Shown here piece after piece: positions 8,449 to 17,029 of a DNA stretch of 64,000 nucleotides; the stretch's first letter is position 1, and each line of letters starts with the position of its first letter. A model generated the notes under the pieces. The model was not told the DNA's origin and ran no database searches. It saw only the letters and a list, made by a program, of their open reading frames with translations. Origin of the DNA: an uncultured Roseibium sp. Its GTDB lineage: Bacteria; Pseudomonadota; Alphaproteobacteria; Rhizobiales; Stappiaceae. The stretch is taken from contig NZ_OY769915.1 of the NCBI RefSeq assembly GCF_963669205.1, forward strand, positions 656,001 through 720,000, in the 5' to 3' direction. The position numbers were made by a program, and so were the translations under genes.

Positions 8449-9759
8449 TCAGGTCTCCTGCGGCGGCGGTGTCAGGGGCAGGCTGACACGGATGATCGAA
8501 GTCCCGTTCGATCCGGCGGCGACGAAAGCGGTGCCGCCATGGACTTCTGCGATCTTGCGCACGAGCGGCAGGCCCAGCCCGTACCCCTCGACGTTCTGCT
8601 TGCCCGGTGCACGGTAGAACGGCTGGAACACGTTTTCCCGGTCGGACTCGGAAATTCCGTCACCGCTATCATGGACGTCAATCCGTGCGGTGTTTCCGTA
8701 AACGGACAGGGCGACGGTCACTGGTGGCGCGCCGTGTTTGAAGGCGTTTTCGAGCAGGTTCCCCAGCATGCGGTGCAGGAGACGCGGATCTCCGGCGATC
8801 TCTGGAACGCGTCCCGAATACCGGCAGTTGTCGTAGCGGGCGCATTCCTCGGCAACGAGCGCGAGGAGATCGACGGGTTCGGGCGTGCCCGTCGGCAGGT
8901 CGCCGTCAAGGCGGCTCATGACCAGGATCTCGTCGATCAGGGTGTCGAGTTCCTCGATATCGCGCTTCAGGGCGCTGCGGTGTCTTTCGGAGGTGTCCGC
9001 CTGACCCATCTCGAGTGCAAGCTTGATGCGCGCCAGTGGCGTGCGCAATTCATGCGAGGCATTGGCGAGCAGGAGCTTGTGTGCGCTGACAAGCTGCTCG
9101 ATTTTGTCCGCTGCCGAATTGAACTTGCGGGCAAGCTGCGCAACTTCGTCCTGTCCCTGGACGTCGACGCGGGCATTGAGGTCTCCGGAGCCGATCCGGT
9201 CGACACCGTGGCTCAGGGTTTCGAGGCGCTTGGTGAGACGGCGGGACACCGGATAGACGGCGATCCCGACGCAGACAGCGACAACGGCGAGCAGGAACAA
9301 CAGGTTCAGGAGAGGCTCAAAAGGAGGGGTGTCATGTGCGTCGGCAACCAGCCAGCGGCCGTCCGGCAGGGCAAGGGAAAGGACCGGCCCGCCACGCGCC
9401 CGAAACCAGCCGGTTTCACCAGCGTGCCGATCCGGTGGCATGTCCGGTTCGCCATAGACCGCGATGGACTGGCCTTCCTCATCGAACAGCGCAAGGGCGA
9501 TGTCGAGCTCGGCGCCGAGGCCCGCAATCGTGCGCTGCTGATCGGCACGGCTTGCATCGTCAGGCGGAAGCGTCAGGGCGACGAAGCGGCTGACCGTGTC
9601 CAGGATGTTCCGGTTCAGGCGGTCACGGCCCACGGCCTCCCACAAAACGCCGGATATGATGACCACCAGCACGAGGCTCGCGATCAGGGTGGCATAGATC
9701 TGAAGGTAGAGCCTGCGCATCAGGCCCGAGGCAAAGAAACGGCGCGGTCTGTTCGCCAT
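8449..9759 (-). CDS. Sensor histidine kinase, CpxA-like
   Basis: 436 aa. There is a membrane segment near residues 15-45, a periplasmic sensor loop, a second membrane segment near 150-170 and a HAMP domain. The H-box HELRTPLARIKLALE has its phospho-acceptor His near residue 236. N, G1 (DSGDGIS) and G2 (GYGLGLPL) boxes follow. ATG 9759 was chosen over ATG 9789 because AGGA is correctly spaced and the start falls 4 nt after the regulator's stop. Last gene of an operon with two CpxP/Spy-like proteins, so envelope stress is the likely input. Confidence 0.92.
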   Translation of the reverse strand: MANRPRRFFASGLMRRLYLQIYATLIASLVLVVIISGVLWEAVGRDRLNRNILDTVSRFVALTLPPDDASRADQQRTIAGLGAELDIALALFDEEGQSIAVYGEPDMPPDRHAGETGWFRARGGPVLSLALPDGRWLVADAHDTPPFEPLLNLLFLLAVVAVCVGIAVYPVSRRLTKRLETLSHGVDRIGSGDLNARVDVQGQDEVAQLARKFNSAADKIEQLVSAHKLLLANASHELRTPLARIKLALEMGQADTSERHRSALKRDIEELDTLIDEILVMSRLDGDLPTGTPEPVDLLALVAEECARYDNCRYSGRVPEIAGDPRLLHRMLGNLLENAFKHGAPPVTVALSVYGNTARIDVHDSGDGISESDRENVFQPFYRAPGKQNVEGYGLGLPLVRKIAEVHGGTAFVAAGSNGTSIIRVSLPLTPPPQET

Positions 9760-9763
9760 GGCG

Positions 9764-10450
9764 TCAGTCCTGTGCCCGGGCGAAGACATAGCCCGCGCCG
9801 CGTACGGTGATCAGCCGGCGCGGTTTGTTCGGATCGTCCTCGATTTCCGCCCTTATCCGTGAGACGTGGACGTCGATCGACCGATCGAAGGCCGCAAGGC
9901 TTTCGCCCTTCAACAGATCCATGATCGTGTCCCTTGAGAGAACGCGGCCGGCCCGGCTGGCAAGGATCTCCAGCAACTGGAACTGGTGGGCGGTGAGGTT
10001 GCAGGCCCTGCCGTCGATCCGTGCCTCCATCGCGGACCCGTCGATTTCGAGCCGGCCGAAACGCAGGATCTGCCGGTCCGGCTCGACCGGACCGCGCCTG
10101 AGGATCGCCTTGAGGCGGGCCAGCAATTCCCTTGGCTCGAAGGGCTTGGGCAGGTAATCGTCTGCGCCGAGTTCCAGCCCGATGATGCGGTCCATGGGTT
10201 CTCCCTTCGCCGTCAGCATCAGGATCGGTGTCTGGTCGGTCGCCCGCAGGACCCGGCATACCTCCAGCCCGTCGATATCGGGCAGCATGATGTCGAGGAG
10301 GATTGCGTCGAAGCGGTTCCGTTTCTGCACGTCGAGGCCCTGCTGACCTGTCGGCGCGATCGACACGCTGAAACCCGACGCGCCGAGATAGTCCTGAACC
10401 ATCTCGGCAAGCCGGGCATCGTCTTCAATGAGAAGGATCTGCTGCGTCAT
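9764..10450 (-). CDS. OmpR/PhoB family response regulator, CpxR-like
   Basis: 228 aa. The receiver domain has acidic residues Asp10-Asp11, phospho-acceptor Asp53 (LLDIMLPD), Thr in LTAKG and Lys in LPKPF. The C-terminal winged helix carries DVHVSRIRAEIED and VRGAGYVF. The start at 10450 (MTQQILLIED) is clear from alignment to the receiver fold; upstream in-frame codons give a non-homologous extension. The cognate kinase follows at 4 nt. A matching CpxR-like box lies upstream of the operon at 11680-11694. Confidence 0.95.
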   Translation of the reverse strand: MTQQILLIEDDARLAEMVQDYLGASGFSVSIAPTGQQGLDVQKRNRFDAILLDIMLPDIDGLEVCRVLRATDQTPILMLTAKGEPMDRIIGLELGADDYLPKPFEPRELLARLKAILRRGPVEPDRQILRFGRLEIDGSAMEARIDGRACNLTAHQFQLLEILASRAGRVLSRDTIMDLLKGESLAAFDRSIDVHVSRIRAEIEDDPNKPRRLITVRGAGYVFARAQD

Positions 10451-10472
10451 CTTTCGGCGGGCTACGTCCTCG

Positions 10473-11096
10473 TTAGTGGTGACGGAACCCCGGACGCATA
10501 GCACGGAACTCCTTGATGCGCTCGTCAAGTTGGCTGCGCTGTTGCGGTGACAGAACATCCGCGACCTCGATCATCATGCCGGTCAGCGTCTTGCTCACCT
10601 CGTCGGCAAGCGCGAGCTTCTCGGCGCGGAGAGCCTCGACGGCGAAACGGTCGACCTCCTGTGCCAGGAGCAATTTGCGAAGCTCTTCCCCAACGCCGGA
10701 CATGTCCTTGCGCATCGCCTTCAGGTCAAGTGCGACCGGGGTCACGATGCCGATGATTTCATCCACCTGCTCCTGTGTCGCGTCGATCTCGATCGCGACA
10801 TGACGGACGACCCGCGTGACGCGTTCCTTGATCTCCTCATCGCTCAGCCTGAGCAGCATGCCGGGTCCGCCACGGGCCTTGCGCCAGCCGATATCGTGAA
10901 TGTCCGGTATGCCGCCAGCTTGAACGGAACCGGCAATTTGGCTGTGCAGGGTGGGAGCGGCAGCGGCCTGAGGGGCGCTGTTGACGCTGATTGCCGACCC
11001 CGTCAGGATTCCGGTGCTGATCAGGCAGGCCGCGATGAGCCGGCTTGTGCGCGGGGTTTCCGTCTTCAGGCGCAGGTTTTCCAGTTTCCGAAACAT
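10473..11096 (-). CDS. Spy/CpxP-like periplasmic protein
   Basis: 207 aa. A hydrophobic N-terminal segment (about residues 19-45, ending in Ala-rich sequence) looks like a signal peptide or anchor. The rest is helical with LSPQQRSQLDERIKEF near the C-terminus, the LTxxQ-type motif of Spy/CpxP chaperones. Such proteins bind misfolded envelope proteins or the sensor domain of the cognate kinase. 22 nt separate it from the response regulator gene. Confidence 0.75.
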   Translation of the reverse strand: MFRKLENLRLKTETPRTSRLIAACLISTGILTGSAISVNSAPQAAAAPTLHSQIAGSVQAGGIPDIHDIGWRKARGGPGMLLRLSDEEIKERVTRVVRHVAIEIDATQEQVDEIIGIVTPVALDLKAMRKDMSGVGEELRKLLLAQEVDRFAVEALRAEKLALADEVSKTLTGMMIEVADVLSPQQRSQLDERIKEFRAMRPGFRHH

Positions 11097-11149
11097 GTCA
11101 GGGTCCTTTCGGGTTGGTCGGGGGGGTAAAAGCGGCCGCTTGCGCGTGT

Positions 11150-11542
11150 CTAGTTGCGCCTTCCACGAGGCGCGATTTCCTTGAGTGTTTGCATCTGCTG
11201 AGGTGTCAGCACCGCCGAAAGTTCGGTCTCGAGCGCGCGCTGGTTCTGCATCATTTCAGCGCGCAGTTTGCGCATGACCTGAAATGATGGCCGTCCCTTT
11301 GAAGGGTCGACACCGTGTCTTGCCAGGAGCGCTTTCGTCTCGGCGAAGTGGCTGTCCATGATGGAGATGAAGACGGGGGTCTGTTCGGATGACAGGCTGA
11401 GCTTCGCAGCAAGATCAGCCGGTCTTGGCGGCGATGGCACTTGCTGCGCAAGACTTTGTCCGGCCGTCAGGGCCAAAGCCAGTATGAGTGCGGCGGTCGC
11501 TATGCCGGCACGGTGAAGGCGTAGCCTGAGGGTCTCGGTCAT
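11150..11542 (-). CDS. Small LTxxQ (Spy/CpxP) periplasmic protein
   Basis: 130 aa. A signal peptide (hydrophobic core ATAALILALALTAG, then SLAQQ) precedes a helical domain with LSLSSEQTPVF and LTPQQMQTLKE, two LTxxQ-like motifs typical of CpxP/Spy. ATG 11542 was chosen because a GGAAA sequence precedes it and the signal peptide then begins normally; an in-frame codon at 11581 would start inside a leader hairpin. First gene of the Cpx-like operon. Confidence 0.8.
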   Translation of the reverse strand: MTETLRLRLHRAGIATAALILALALTAGQSLAQQVPSPPRPADLAAKLSLSSEQTPVFISIMDSHFAETKALLARHGVDPSKGRPSFQVMRKLRAEMMQNQRALETELSAVLTPQQMQTLKEIAPRGRRN

Positions 11543-11563
11543 GGGGTCGTTTTCCTTGTTGGC

Positions 11564-11609
11564 ACTGCCGGAAAACCCCAAGAGTGGGGGCTGGGTGTTT
11601 TCCGGCAGT
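11564..11609 (-). promoter_or_regulatory. Leader inverted repeat upstream of Cpx-like operon
   Basis: ACTGCCGGAAAAC (11564-11576) and GTTTTCCGGCAGT (11597-11609) are perfect 13-bp arms around a 20-nt loop, starting 22 nt upstream of the first gene. It could be a leader hairpin or an operator; there is no U-tract on the coding strand to make it a simple terminator. Confidence 0.5.
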
Positions 11610-11679
11610 CAGCGGGCGATTGCAGCGTCCCGATACCGTAGGAAATAGACCGCCTCGGTTTCTCGCGTTCTTCGCGAGT

Positions 11680-11694
11680 GTAAAGAAATGTAAA
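11680..11694 (-). promoter_or_regulatory. CpxR-like box
   Basis: GTAAAGAAATGTAAA, an exact match to GTAAA-N5-GTAAA, the recognition pattern described for enterobacterial CpxR. On the operon strand it reads as two TTTACA units 10 bp apart, the tandem layout used by OmpR-family regulators. It lies 138 bp upstream of the first CpxP-like gene and would allow autoregulation. Confidence 0.65.
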
Positions 11695-11822
11695 GCTGGA
11701 AAAACGCCGATGGACGCGACGCCCCGGCCAGCCGGAATCCGGCACCGGCGCCGCAGCTTGAAACCGCGGCGTCTCGCTTCAACAGCGTGCAACCGCGTCC
11801 GAAGCGTCCTCGGCGGCGAGCG

Positions 11823-12119
11823 TCAGGTGATCGTCCAGGTGACGGTCTCGCCGTCCCCCCGATCGTGCACGAAGGACACCTTGTCCCCGTCGACGGTGAC
11901 CGTCTGCAAATCCTCGGGAAGGTCCTTGCCGTCGAAGAAGATTGACCGGCAATAGTAGGTGTCGCTCCAGGACCACGTCCCGGTGATCGCCTTGCGGTCG
12001 GGGCCGATGCCTTCAACACCGCCCTGGGGCGTGATGATGACCCAGCTGTCTCCCAGGGTCAGCCGCCTGCCGGCCACGTGTTCCAGAAAATCCTGCCGCG
12101 TCGTGATGTGCCTGGCCAT
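11823..12119 (-). CDS. Hypothetical 98-aa protein
   Basis: Small protein I do not recognise. It begins MARHITTRQDFLEHVAG and then has a beta-rich, Trp-containing C-terminal half (GTWSWSDTYYCRSIFFDG, VTWTIT), suggestive of a small beta-barrel or lipocalin-like fold. No signal peptide. ATG 12119 is preferred over ATG 12161 because GGGGGG lies just upstream. It stands alone between the Cpx-like operon and the idonate dehydrogenase gene. Confidence 0.65.
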   Translation of the reverse strand: MARHITTRQDFLEHVAGRRLTLGDSWVIITPQGGVEGIGPDRKAITGTWSWSDTYYCRSIFFDGKDLPEDLQTVTVDGDKVSFVHDRGDGETVTWTIT

Positions 12120-12209
12120 TTTCGTCCCCCCAATAAATAAAAGCCTGTCGTTTTTCGGCACCTGTTCAGTGCGGGGGCAAGTATAGGCAAGGCATTGCCG
12201 AAGTCATCT

Positions 12210-12234
12210 CCTCCCGGCGATCATCGCCGGGAGG
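12210..12234 (-). terminator. Perfect 12-bp-arm palindrome after the idonate dehydrogenase gene
   Basis: Arms 12210-12221 and 12223-12234 (CCTCCCGGCGAT and ATCGCCGGGAGG) are perfect reverse complements around one base. It lies 50 nt past the stop at 12284, the end of the dctP-dctQ-dctM-idnD unit, so a terminator or 3'-end stabiliser is likely. It lacks a U-tract. Confidence 0.5.
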
Positions 12235-12283
12235 CAGGTACGGTGCGGGTTCGAGACCGGCTGTAGCAGGCGGCGCGGTGCAG

Positions 12284-13339
12284 TCAGGTTCCGGAACACT
12301 CGTTGAAGAGGATATGCACCTTCATGGCGCGTGCGCGGTCTCCGGCCTGTTCGAAGGCATCGACTGCCTTTTCGAGCGGGAACGAGGGGCTGATGATCGG
12401 AGACACGTCGATCGTACCGGTGTCGATTGCCTTGACGGCGGCGGCGAACTCCGGGTGAAACCGGTGCGTCCCCCTGACCGTGATCTCCTTGCTCACGATC
12501 AGGTTGAGCGGCATCGGGGTATCTCCTGCGACTCCGACCGCAATCAAGGTGCCGCGCGGCCTGAGACAGGTCAGCGCGTCCCGGATTGCGGGCGCTGCGG
12601 CGGAGCATTCAAACGCGACATCGAACCGTCCCTTGTCGGCCATGTATGGCCCGAGCCCATCGCGTTCGTCCGCCAGGTTTACGGTCTTGTCCGCGCCCAT
12701 CCGGTTCGCGACGCTAAGGGGCATCGCTTGCAGATCCGTTGCAACGATTTCGCGCGCTCCGGCGTCCCTGGCGACGGCAACGCACAGGGCCCCGATCGGT
12801 CCCGCCCCGGTCACAAGAACGCGTTTTCCGTTCAGATCCGGGGCCTGCGCGCGCGCATGCAGGCAGACGGCAAGCGGTTCGGCGCATGCGGCCTCGCGCG
12901 GGTCGGCATTTGATCCGAACCTGAAGACCCGCGTTTCCGGAACCACGATCCTTTCCCGAAACAGACCCTGCTCATGCGGCAACCGGTAGGCGGACCCCAT
13001 GAACCGCATGTCGAGGCAATGAACGGGATTGCCTTCCTTGCAGTAAAGACAGTTTCCGCAAGGCCGGCTCGGATTGATGGCGACGAGATCTCCGATGCGC
13101 ACCGCATTGACGTTCTCACCGGTCTCGACCACCCGGCCGGCAGCTTCGTGCCCCATTGCGATCGGCTCCCGGACGCGGACCGGACCGAAGCCGCCATGGT
13201 GAAAGTAATGAAGGTCGGAGCCGCAGATGCCGCCGGCAAGAATATGGACTTTGACGTCACCGGGCCCCGTGACCGGTTCGGGGTGCGTTTCAAGCCGCAG
13301 GTCGTGGATACCATGCAGCACACAGGTGCGCGACGTCAT
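12284..13339 (-). CDS. idnD: L-idonate 5-dehydrogenase (zinc MDR family)
   Basis: 351 aa. It is a medium-chain zinc dehydrogenase: catalytic-zinc region GGICGSDLHYFHHGGFG and GHEAAG, the structural-zinc cysteines of PCGNCLYCKEGNPVHC, and the NAD(P)-binding loop GAGPIGAL. The HYFHHGG segment is characteristic of L-idonate 5-dehydrogenases, which interconvert L-idonate and 5-keto-D-gluconate. It follows dctM by 8 nt and lies in a sugar-acid locus with a TRAP transporter and uxuA, which supports the role. Confidence 0.82.
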   Translation of the reverse strand: MTSRTCVLHGIHDLRLETHPEPVTGPGDVKVHILAGGICGSDLHYFHHGGFGPVRVREPIAMGHEAAGRVVETGENVNAVRIGDLVAINPSRPCGNCLYCKEGNPVHCLDMRFMGSAYRLPHEQGLFRERIVVPETRVFRFGSNADPREAACAEPLAVCLHARAQAPDLNGKRVLVTGAGPIGALCVAVARDAGAREIVATDLQAMPLSVANRMGADKTVNLADERDGLGPYMADKGRFDVAFECSAAAPAIRDALTCLRPRGTLIAVGVAGDTPMPLNLIVSKEITVRGTHRFHPEFAAAVKAIDTGTIDVSPIISPSFPLEKAVDAFEQAGDRARAMKVHILFNECSGT

Positions 13340-13347
13340 GGCGGGTC

Positions 13348-14625
13348 CTATCCGAATATGAGGTTTGGCAGCCAGGTCGCCAGGGCCGGGATGAACGACA
13401 CCAGCAAGAGGACGAGGATGTTGCTCAGGAGAAAGGGCAGAATGGCCCTGACCACCGGCGACAGCGGCAACCTGGCGATGCCGGCGCAGACGAACAGGCA
13501 GACACCGACCGGCGGAGTTGTCAGTCCGATCATCAGGTTCAGCACGGCAAAGGTTGCAAAATGCAGCGGCTCGATGCCGACGGCCTGCGCGAGCGACAGG
13601 AGCGGAACGAACAGGATGATCAGCGCGGCGATCGTCTCCATGAACATGCCGACAAAGAGCAGCAGCAGATTGATGATCAGCACGACGAGAATGGGATTGT
13701 CGGTGATGGAAAGCACGGTGCCGGCAATGGCCTGCGGTATCCGTTCGGAAACCAGGATCCAGCCGAAAACGTTGGCCAGGCCGACCAGCGCCAGGATCGA
13801 GGCGGCCGAAACGGCGCTGTCCGCGATGATCTTCGGAACCTTCTTCAAGGGAAGTTCCCGGTAGACGAACGCCCCGACAACGAAGGCGTAGACGCTCGCG
13901 ACAACTGCGGTTTCCGTGGGTGTGGCGATGCCGCTCAGAAGACCGTAGATGATGATACCCGTCATCGCGATCGCCCAGAAGGCGCTTGCGAAGGCGCGGA
14001 CGAGTTCGCCGGTGCCCCGCCAGGGTTCCCTGGGAAAGTTGTTCCGCCGTGCAATGACATAGCAGGTGATCATCATTGCAAGGCCCATCAGCAGTCCCGG
14101 AACGGCCCCGGCCATGAACATCTGGCCGACGGAGATGCCGCTCAGCGCACCGACGATGATCATCGGGACACTCGGTGGGATGATCGGTCCGACCGTGGAT
14201 GACGCCGCGGTGACGGCTGCCGAGAAGTCTGCCGGGTAGCCGGCCTTTTTCATGCCGGGGATCATGACGCCGCCAATCGAGGCCGCGTCCGCAACAGCGG
14301 TGCCGGTGATGCCGCCAAACAGCATCGAGGCACCGATATTGGTCAGTCCCAGGCCGCCCCGGACCCAGCCGACCAGCGCATTGGCGAACCGGATGATCCG
14401 TTCGGTAATGCCACCGTTGTTCATCAGGTTTCCGGCCAGGATGAAACCGGGGATGCTCAGCAGAACGAATACGTCGATGCCGGCGTAGACCTTCTGGGGG
14501 ATGACCACGAGCGGGATGCCCGAGACCAGAAGATAACTGAGGGACGACAGCCCGAGGGCGATGGCAACGGGGATACCGATCACGAGCGAGCCGATAAAGA
14601 CGGCAAACAGAACGAACACGTCCAA
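13348..14625 (-). CDS. dctM: TRAP transporter large permease DctM
   Basis: 425 aa, highly hydrophobic with about 12 membrane segments. It is the sodium-coupled channel subunit of a tripartite TRAP importer; GASMLFGGITGTAVADAASIG and GPIIPPSVPMIIVGA are family hallmarks. The start is TTG 14625, preceded by AGGAGGT which overlaps the dctQ stop 2 nt upstream. This tight coupling decides the start. Confidence 0.93.
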   Translation of the reverse strand: MDVFVLFAVFIGSLVIGIPVAIALGLSSLSYLLVSGIPLVVIPQKVYAGIDVFVLLSIPGFILAGNLMNNGGITERIIRFANALVGWVRGGLGLTNIGASMLFGGITGTAVADAASIGGVMIPGMKKAGYPADFSAAVTAASSTVGPIIPPSVPMIIVGALSGISVGQMFMAGAVPGLLMGLAMMITCYVIARRNNFPREPWRGTGELVRAFASAFWAIAMTGIIIYGLLSGIATPTETAVVASVYAFVVGAFVYRELPLKKVPKIIADSAVSAASILALVGLANVFGWILVSERIPQAIAGTVLSITDNPILVVLIINLLLLFVGMFMETIAALIILFVPLLSLAQAVGIEPLHFATFAVLNLMIGLTTPPVGVCLFVCAGIARLPLSPVVRAILPFLLSNILVLLLVSFIPALATWLPNLIFG

Positions 14626-14627
14626 GG

Positions 14628-15125
14628 TCAGACCTCCTGCTTCAATTGTGGATCATCAAGGTGCAAGAGCGTGAGAACGGCGCGCATCAGTGCGAAAACC
14701 AGAAGCAGGAGAAACAGCAGGAAAACGCTGAAATGAACAAACGACATTTGCAGGCCCGTCGCCGGGGATTTCTGGAGCAGTCCGATCTGAACGTATTTCC
14801 AGGCGCCGGGCAGCAGAACGGCGGCAAGACCCGCCGTTGCCAGGGAGGCGACGAAGCGCAGCATGCGCGGCCACGGATCGGGCAGGGCATCGCAGACGAT
14901 GTCGACATTGACGAGGTCGCCGCTCATCAGTCCAAGTCCGACACCCAGCGCGGTCATGTAGATCAGGGCAAACCGTGTGAGTTCCTCGGTCCAGACCGGA
15001 GAATCGCCGATTGCACGGCCCAGAACCTGGGTGAGGACTGCGATGATCAGCACCATGAACGCCAGCAGAACCCCGGTGCGGCAGAACAGTTCGAGCGCGC
15101 GGTAGACGTGCAGGATGAGCTTCAT
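14628..15125 (-). CDS. dctQ: TRAP transporter small permease DctQ
   Basis: 165 aa with four predicted membrane segments and the VWTEELTRFALIYM motif of the DctQ family. ATG 15125 (MKLILHVYRALE) is chosen because 38 further residues would run into the intergenic hairpin after dctP. Translationally coupled to dctM. Confidence 0.92.
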   Translation of the reverse strand: MKLILHVYRALELFCRTGVLLAFMVLIIAVLTQVLGRAIGDSPVWTEELTRFALIYMTALGVGLGLMSGDLVNVDIVCDALPDPWPRMLRFVASLATAGLAAVLLPGAWKYVQIGLLQKSPATGLQMSFVHFSVFLLFLLLLVFALMRAVLTLLHLDDPQLKQEV

Positions 15126-15143
15126 GATACGGCCCGCAGAAAG

Positions 15144-15173
15144 GCCCGCCGCCTTCTTCACGCGGCGGCGGGC
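15144..15173 (-). promoter_or_regulatory. Stem-loop between dctP and dctQ
   Basis: GCCCGCCGCC (15144-15153) pairs fully with GGCGGCGGGC (15164-15173). There is no U-tract, so partial termination or protection of the dctP mRNA 3' end is likely, which would raise binding-protein levels over the permeases. Confidence 0.6.
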
Positions 15174-15189
15174 AAGTTGGGGGAGGAAA

Positions 15190-16167
15190 TTACTTCTGGC
15201 TGTTGAAGAGATTTTCCACGATCGGCTTGATCTCGTCATTCACGTTGGCCAGAACGGCGTCCTTCGCCGCTGCCGCATAAGCTGCCCCGTCAACCTCGAC
15301 GAAGGTCATGCCCTTTTCTTCCAGATAGGCACGATCCTCGGCAAGGCTGGTTTCCAGGAGGCCGCGTTCGAATTCCTGCGCGCGTTTCGCCGCTTCAAGA
15401 ACGTGGGCCTGGTCTTCCGGGCTAAGATTCTGCCAGGTCGATTCAGCGATCGTCAGGTAGATCCACGACCGGACATGCTGGGTCAGGTTCACATGGGACT
15501 GAACCTCGTTGAAATTGGCGGAGCGGATCAGGGCAAGCGGGTTTTCCTGCGCCCCGATGGTGCCGTTCTGCAGGCTTGTGAACACTTCGGAAAAGGCCAT
15601 CGGCGTCGGCGCCGCGCCGAGAGACTTCCAGACGTCCACGAAGAGAGGGACGTTGGGGACGCGCATCTTCAGGCCTTCAAGCTGATCGGGAGCCGAGATG
15701 GCCCGGTTCGATGTGAGATTGCGCGGGCCGCGCGCAAAATAGGCGATTGGCCGGATTTGCGCCTTCTCGATGATCTGTGCTTCGATCTGGTCGCCGATTT
15801 CTCCGGAAGCAACCTCGTCCATGTGGTCGGTCGAGGCATAGGCATAGGGCACGGCGAGAAGTGCGGCCATCGGCGCCCAGTTCTGGAGGCTTTCCCCGGT
15901 GATCGTCATGTCGACCGTGCCGAGCTGCATGCCGTTGATCAGATCGATTTCCTTGCCGAGTGACTCGTTCGGATAGACTTCGACCGCGATCCGGCCATCG
16001 GTCAGGGTGGAGAGCTCTTCGCCGAATTTGACCGCCGCCTTGTGCCAGGCATTCTGTTCATTCGCCAGATGGCCCAGCTTCAGCGTGGTGTCCTGCGCCA
16101 CCGCGGCACCGGCGGCGAACTGCGCCACGAGGCAGGCTGCGAGGAAATTGCCAATTCTGAATGTCAT
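15190..16167 (-). CDS. dctP: TRAP transporter substrate-binding protein DctP
   Basis: 325 aa. A signal peptide (MTFRIGNFLAACLVAQFAAG) precedes the DctP fold. The conserved RVPNVPLFVDVWKSLGAAPTP segment includes the Arg that binds a carboxylate of the ligand, so an organic or sugar acid is expected. The neighbours idnD and uxuA suggest an aldonate or hexuronate. ATG 16167 follows GGGAGT; longer in-frame starts would run into the regulator gene. Confidence 0.92.
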   Translation of the reverse strand: MTFRIGNFLAACLVAQFAAGAAVAQDTTLKLGHLANEQNAWHKAAVKFGEELSTLTDGRIAVEVYPNESLGKEIDLINGMQLGTVDMTITGESLQNWAPMAALLAVPYAYASTDHMDEVASGEIGDQIEAQIIEKAQIRPIAYFARGPRNLTSNRAISAPDQLEGLKMRVPNVPLFVDVWKSLGAAPTPMAFSEVFTSLQNGTIGAQENPLALIRSANFNEVQSHVNLTQHVRSWIYLTIAESTWQNLSPEDQAHVLEAAKRAQEFERGLLETSLAEDRAYLEEKGMTFVEVDGAAYAAAAKDAVLANVNDEIKPIVENLFNSQK

Positions 16168-16172
16168 GACTC

Positions 16173-16904
16173 TCACTCCCGTTTGGATGATGATCCGTCG
16201 ATCGCCAGATCCTCGCAGCGATCGAAATAGACCTGATTTCTTTCTATGATCTGGGGCAGAGTCTTGAGGATCTCGTTCAGATGTTTGCGCATTGCCCGGG
16301 AGGCTGCATCCGGTTTGCCCGCGTCTATCTGATCGACAATGGCGGTATGCTGATCGATCAGCGTGGCAAACGGGAAGAGCTCGAAGCTGAGGAACCGGAC
16401 CCGGTCCATCTGGCTTTTCAAGCCTTCCACAAACTGCCACGCAACGTCCTTTCCAGCCGCTTCCGCAAGCGTGCGGTGGAACCTTTCATCTTCATTGATG
16501 AAGTCTGCTGAGGACGCTTTTCCGATCTTGGCCTGATGCCGCAATTGCGAGCGCAATTCCTTTATCAGGGCCGGCTGCGGATCCTGTGCGAGCAATCGCA
16601 CGATGTCGGCCTCGACCGCTTCCCGAACGAACCGCGATTGCAGAACGGTCGGGTAGTCGATCCTGGTGACAAGCGTGCTGCGCTGAGGCCGGATCAGGAG
16701 CAATCCCTCCTCGGCCAGCTTGATGAATGCTTCGCGAACCGGTTGCCGGCTGATGCCATAGCTTTTGGCGATCTCTGCCTCGGACAGCTTGCTGCCCGGC
16801 GGGAGGTCATTCTTGACGATCCGTTCGCGCAATATGCGCCGCATCTGCGGCGCAATCGCAAGCGTATCGTCAAGCCACGTATCGATTCCGACTTCGTTCA
16901 ACAC
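16173..16904 (-). CDS. GntR (FadR subfamily) transcriptional regulator
   Basis: 243 aa. A winged helix (LSEAEIAKSYGISRQPVREAFIKL) is followed by an all-helical FCD effector domain, typical of regulators of sugar-acid catabolism such as UxuR and ExuR. GTG 16904 is chosen: GGGAGGA lies 6 nt upstream, and the longer ATG-started frame would overlap the divergent uxuA gene. Stop lies 5 nt before dctP, so it is the first gene of that operon and probably controls both it and uxuA. Confidence 0.88.
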   Translation of the reverse strand: MLNEVGIDTWLDDTLAIAPQMRRILRERIVKNDLPPGSKLSEAEIAKSYGISRQPVREAFIKLAEEGLLLIRPQRSTLVTRIDYPTVLQSRFVREAVEADIVRLLAQDPQPALIKELRSQLRHQAKIGKASSADFINEDERFHRTLAEAAGKDVAWQFVEGLKSQMDRVRFLSFELFPFATLIDQHTAIVDQIDAGKPDAASRAMRKHLNEILKTLPQIIERNQVYFDRCEDLAIDGSSSKRE

Positions 16905-17029
16905 GAGAGGTCCTCCCAGAGTGGTTATCTGCCATACTGCCATACTAGTCAACAAAAATTTGACAAGCGGCTGCCAAGCCATCAAAAAATGAGCTACATG
17001 TTGATCCAACGGTATAGGAGGGAACCGGC
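16905..17029. promoter_or_regulatory. gntR/uxuA divergent control region
   Basis: Contains GTCAA (16948-16952) and TTGAC (16960-16964) as an inverted repeat with 7-nt spacer, and a directly repeated TGCCATAC at about 16931-16945. Either could be the operator of the adjacent GntR protein. AGGAGGG at 17016-17022 is the uxuA ribosome binding site. Confidence 0.5.
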
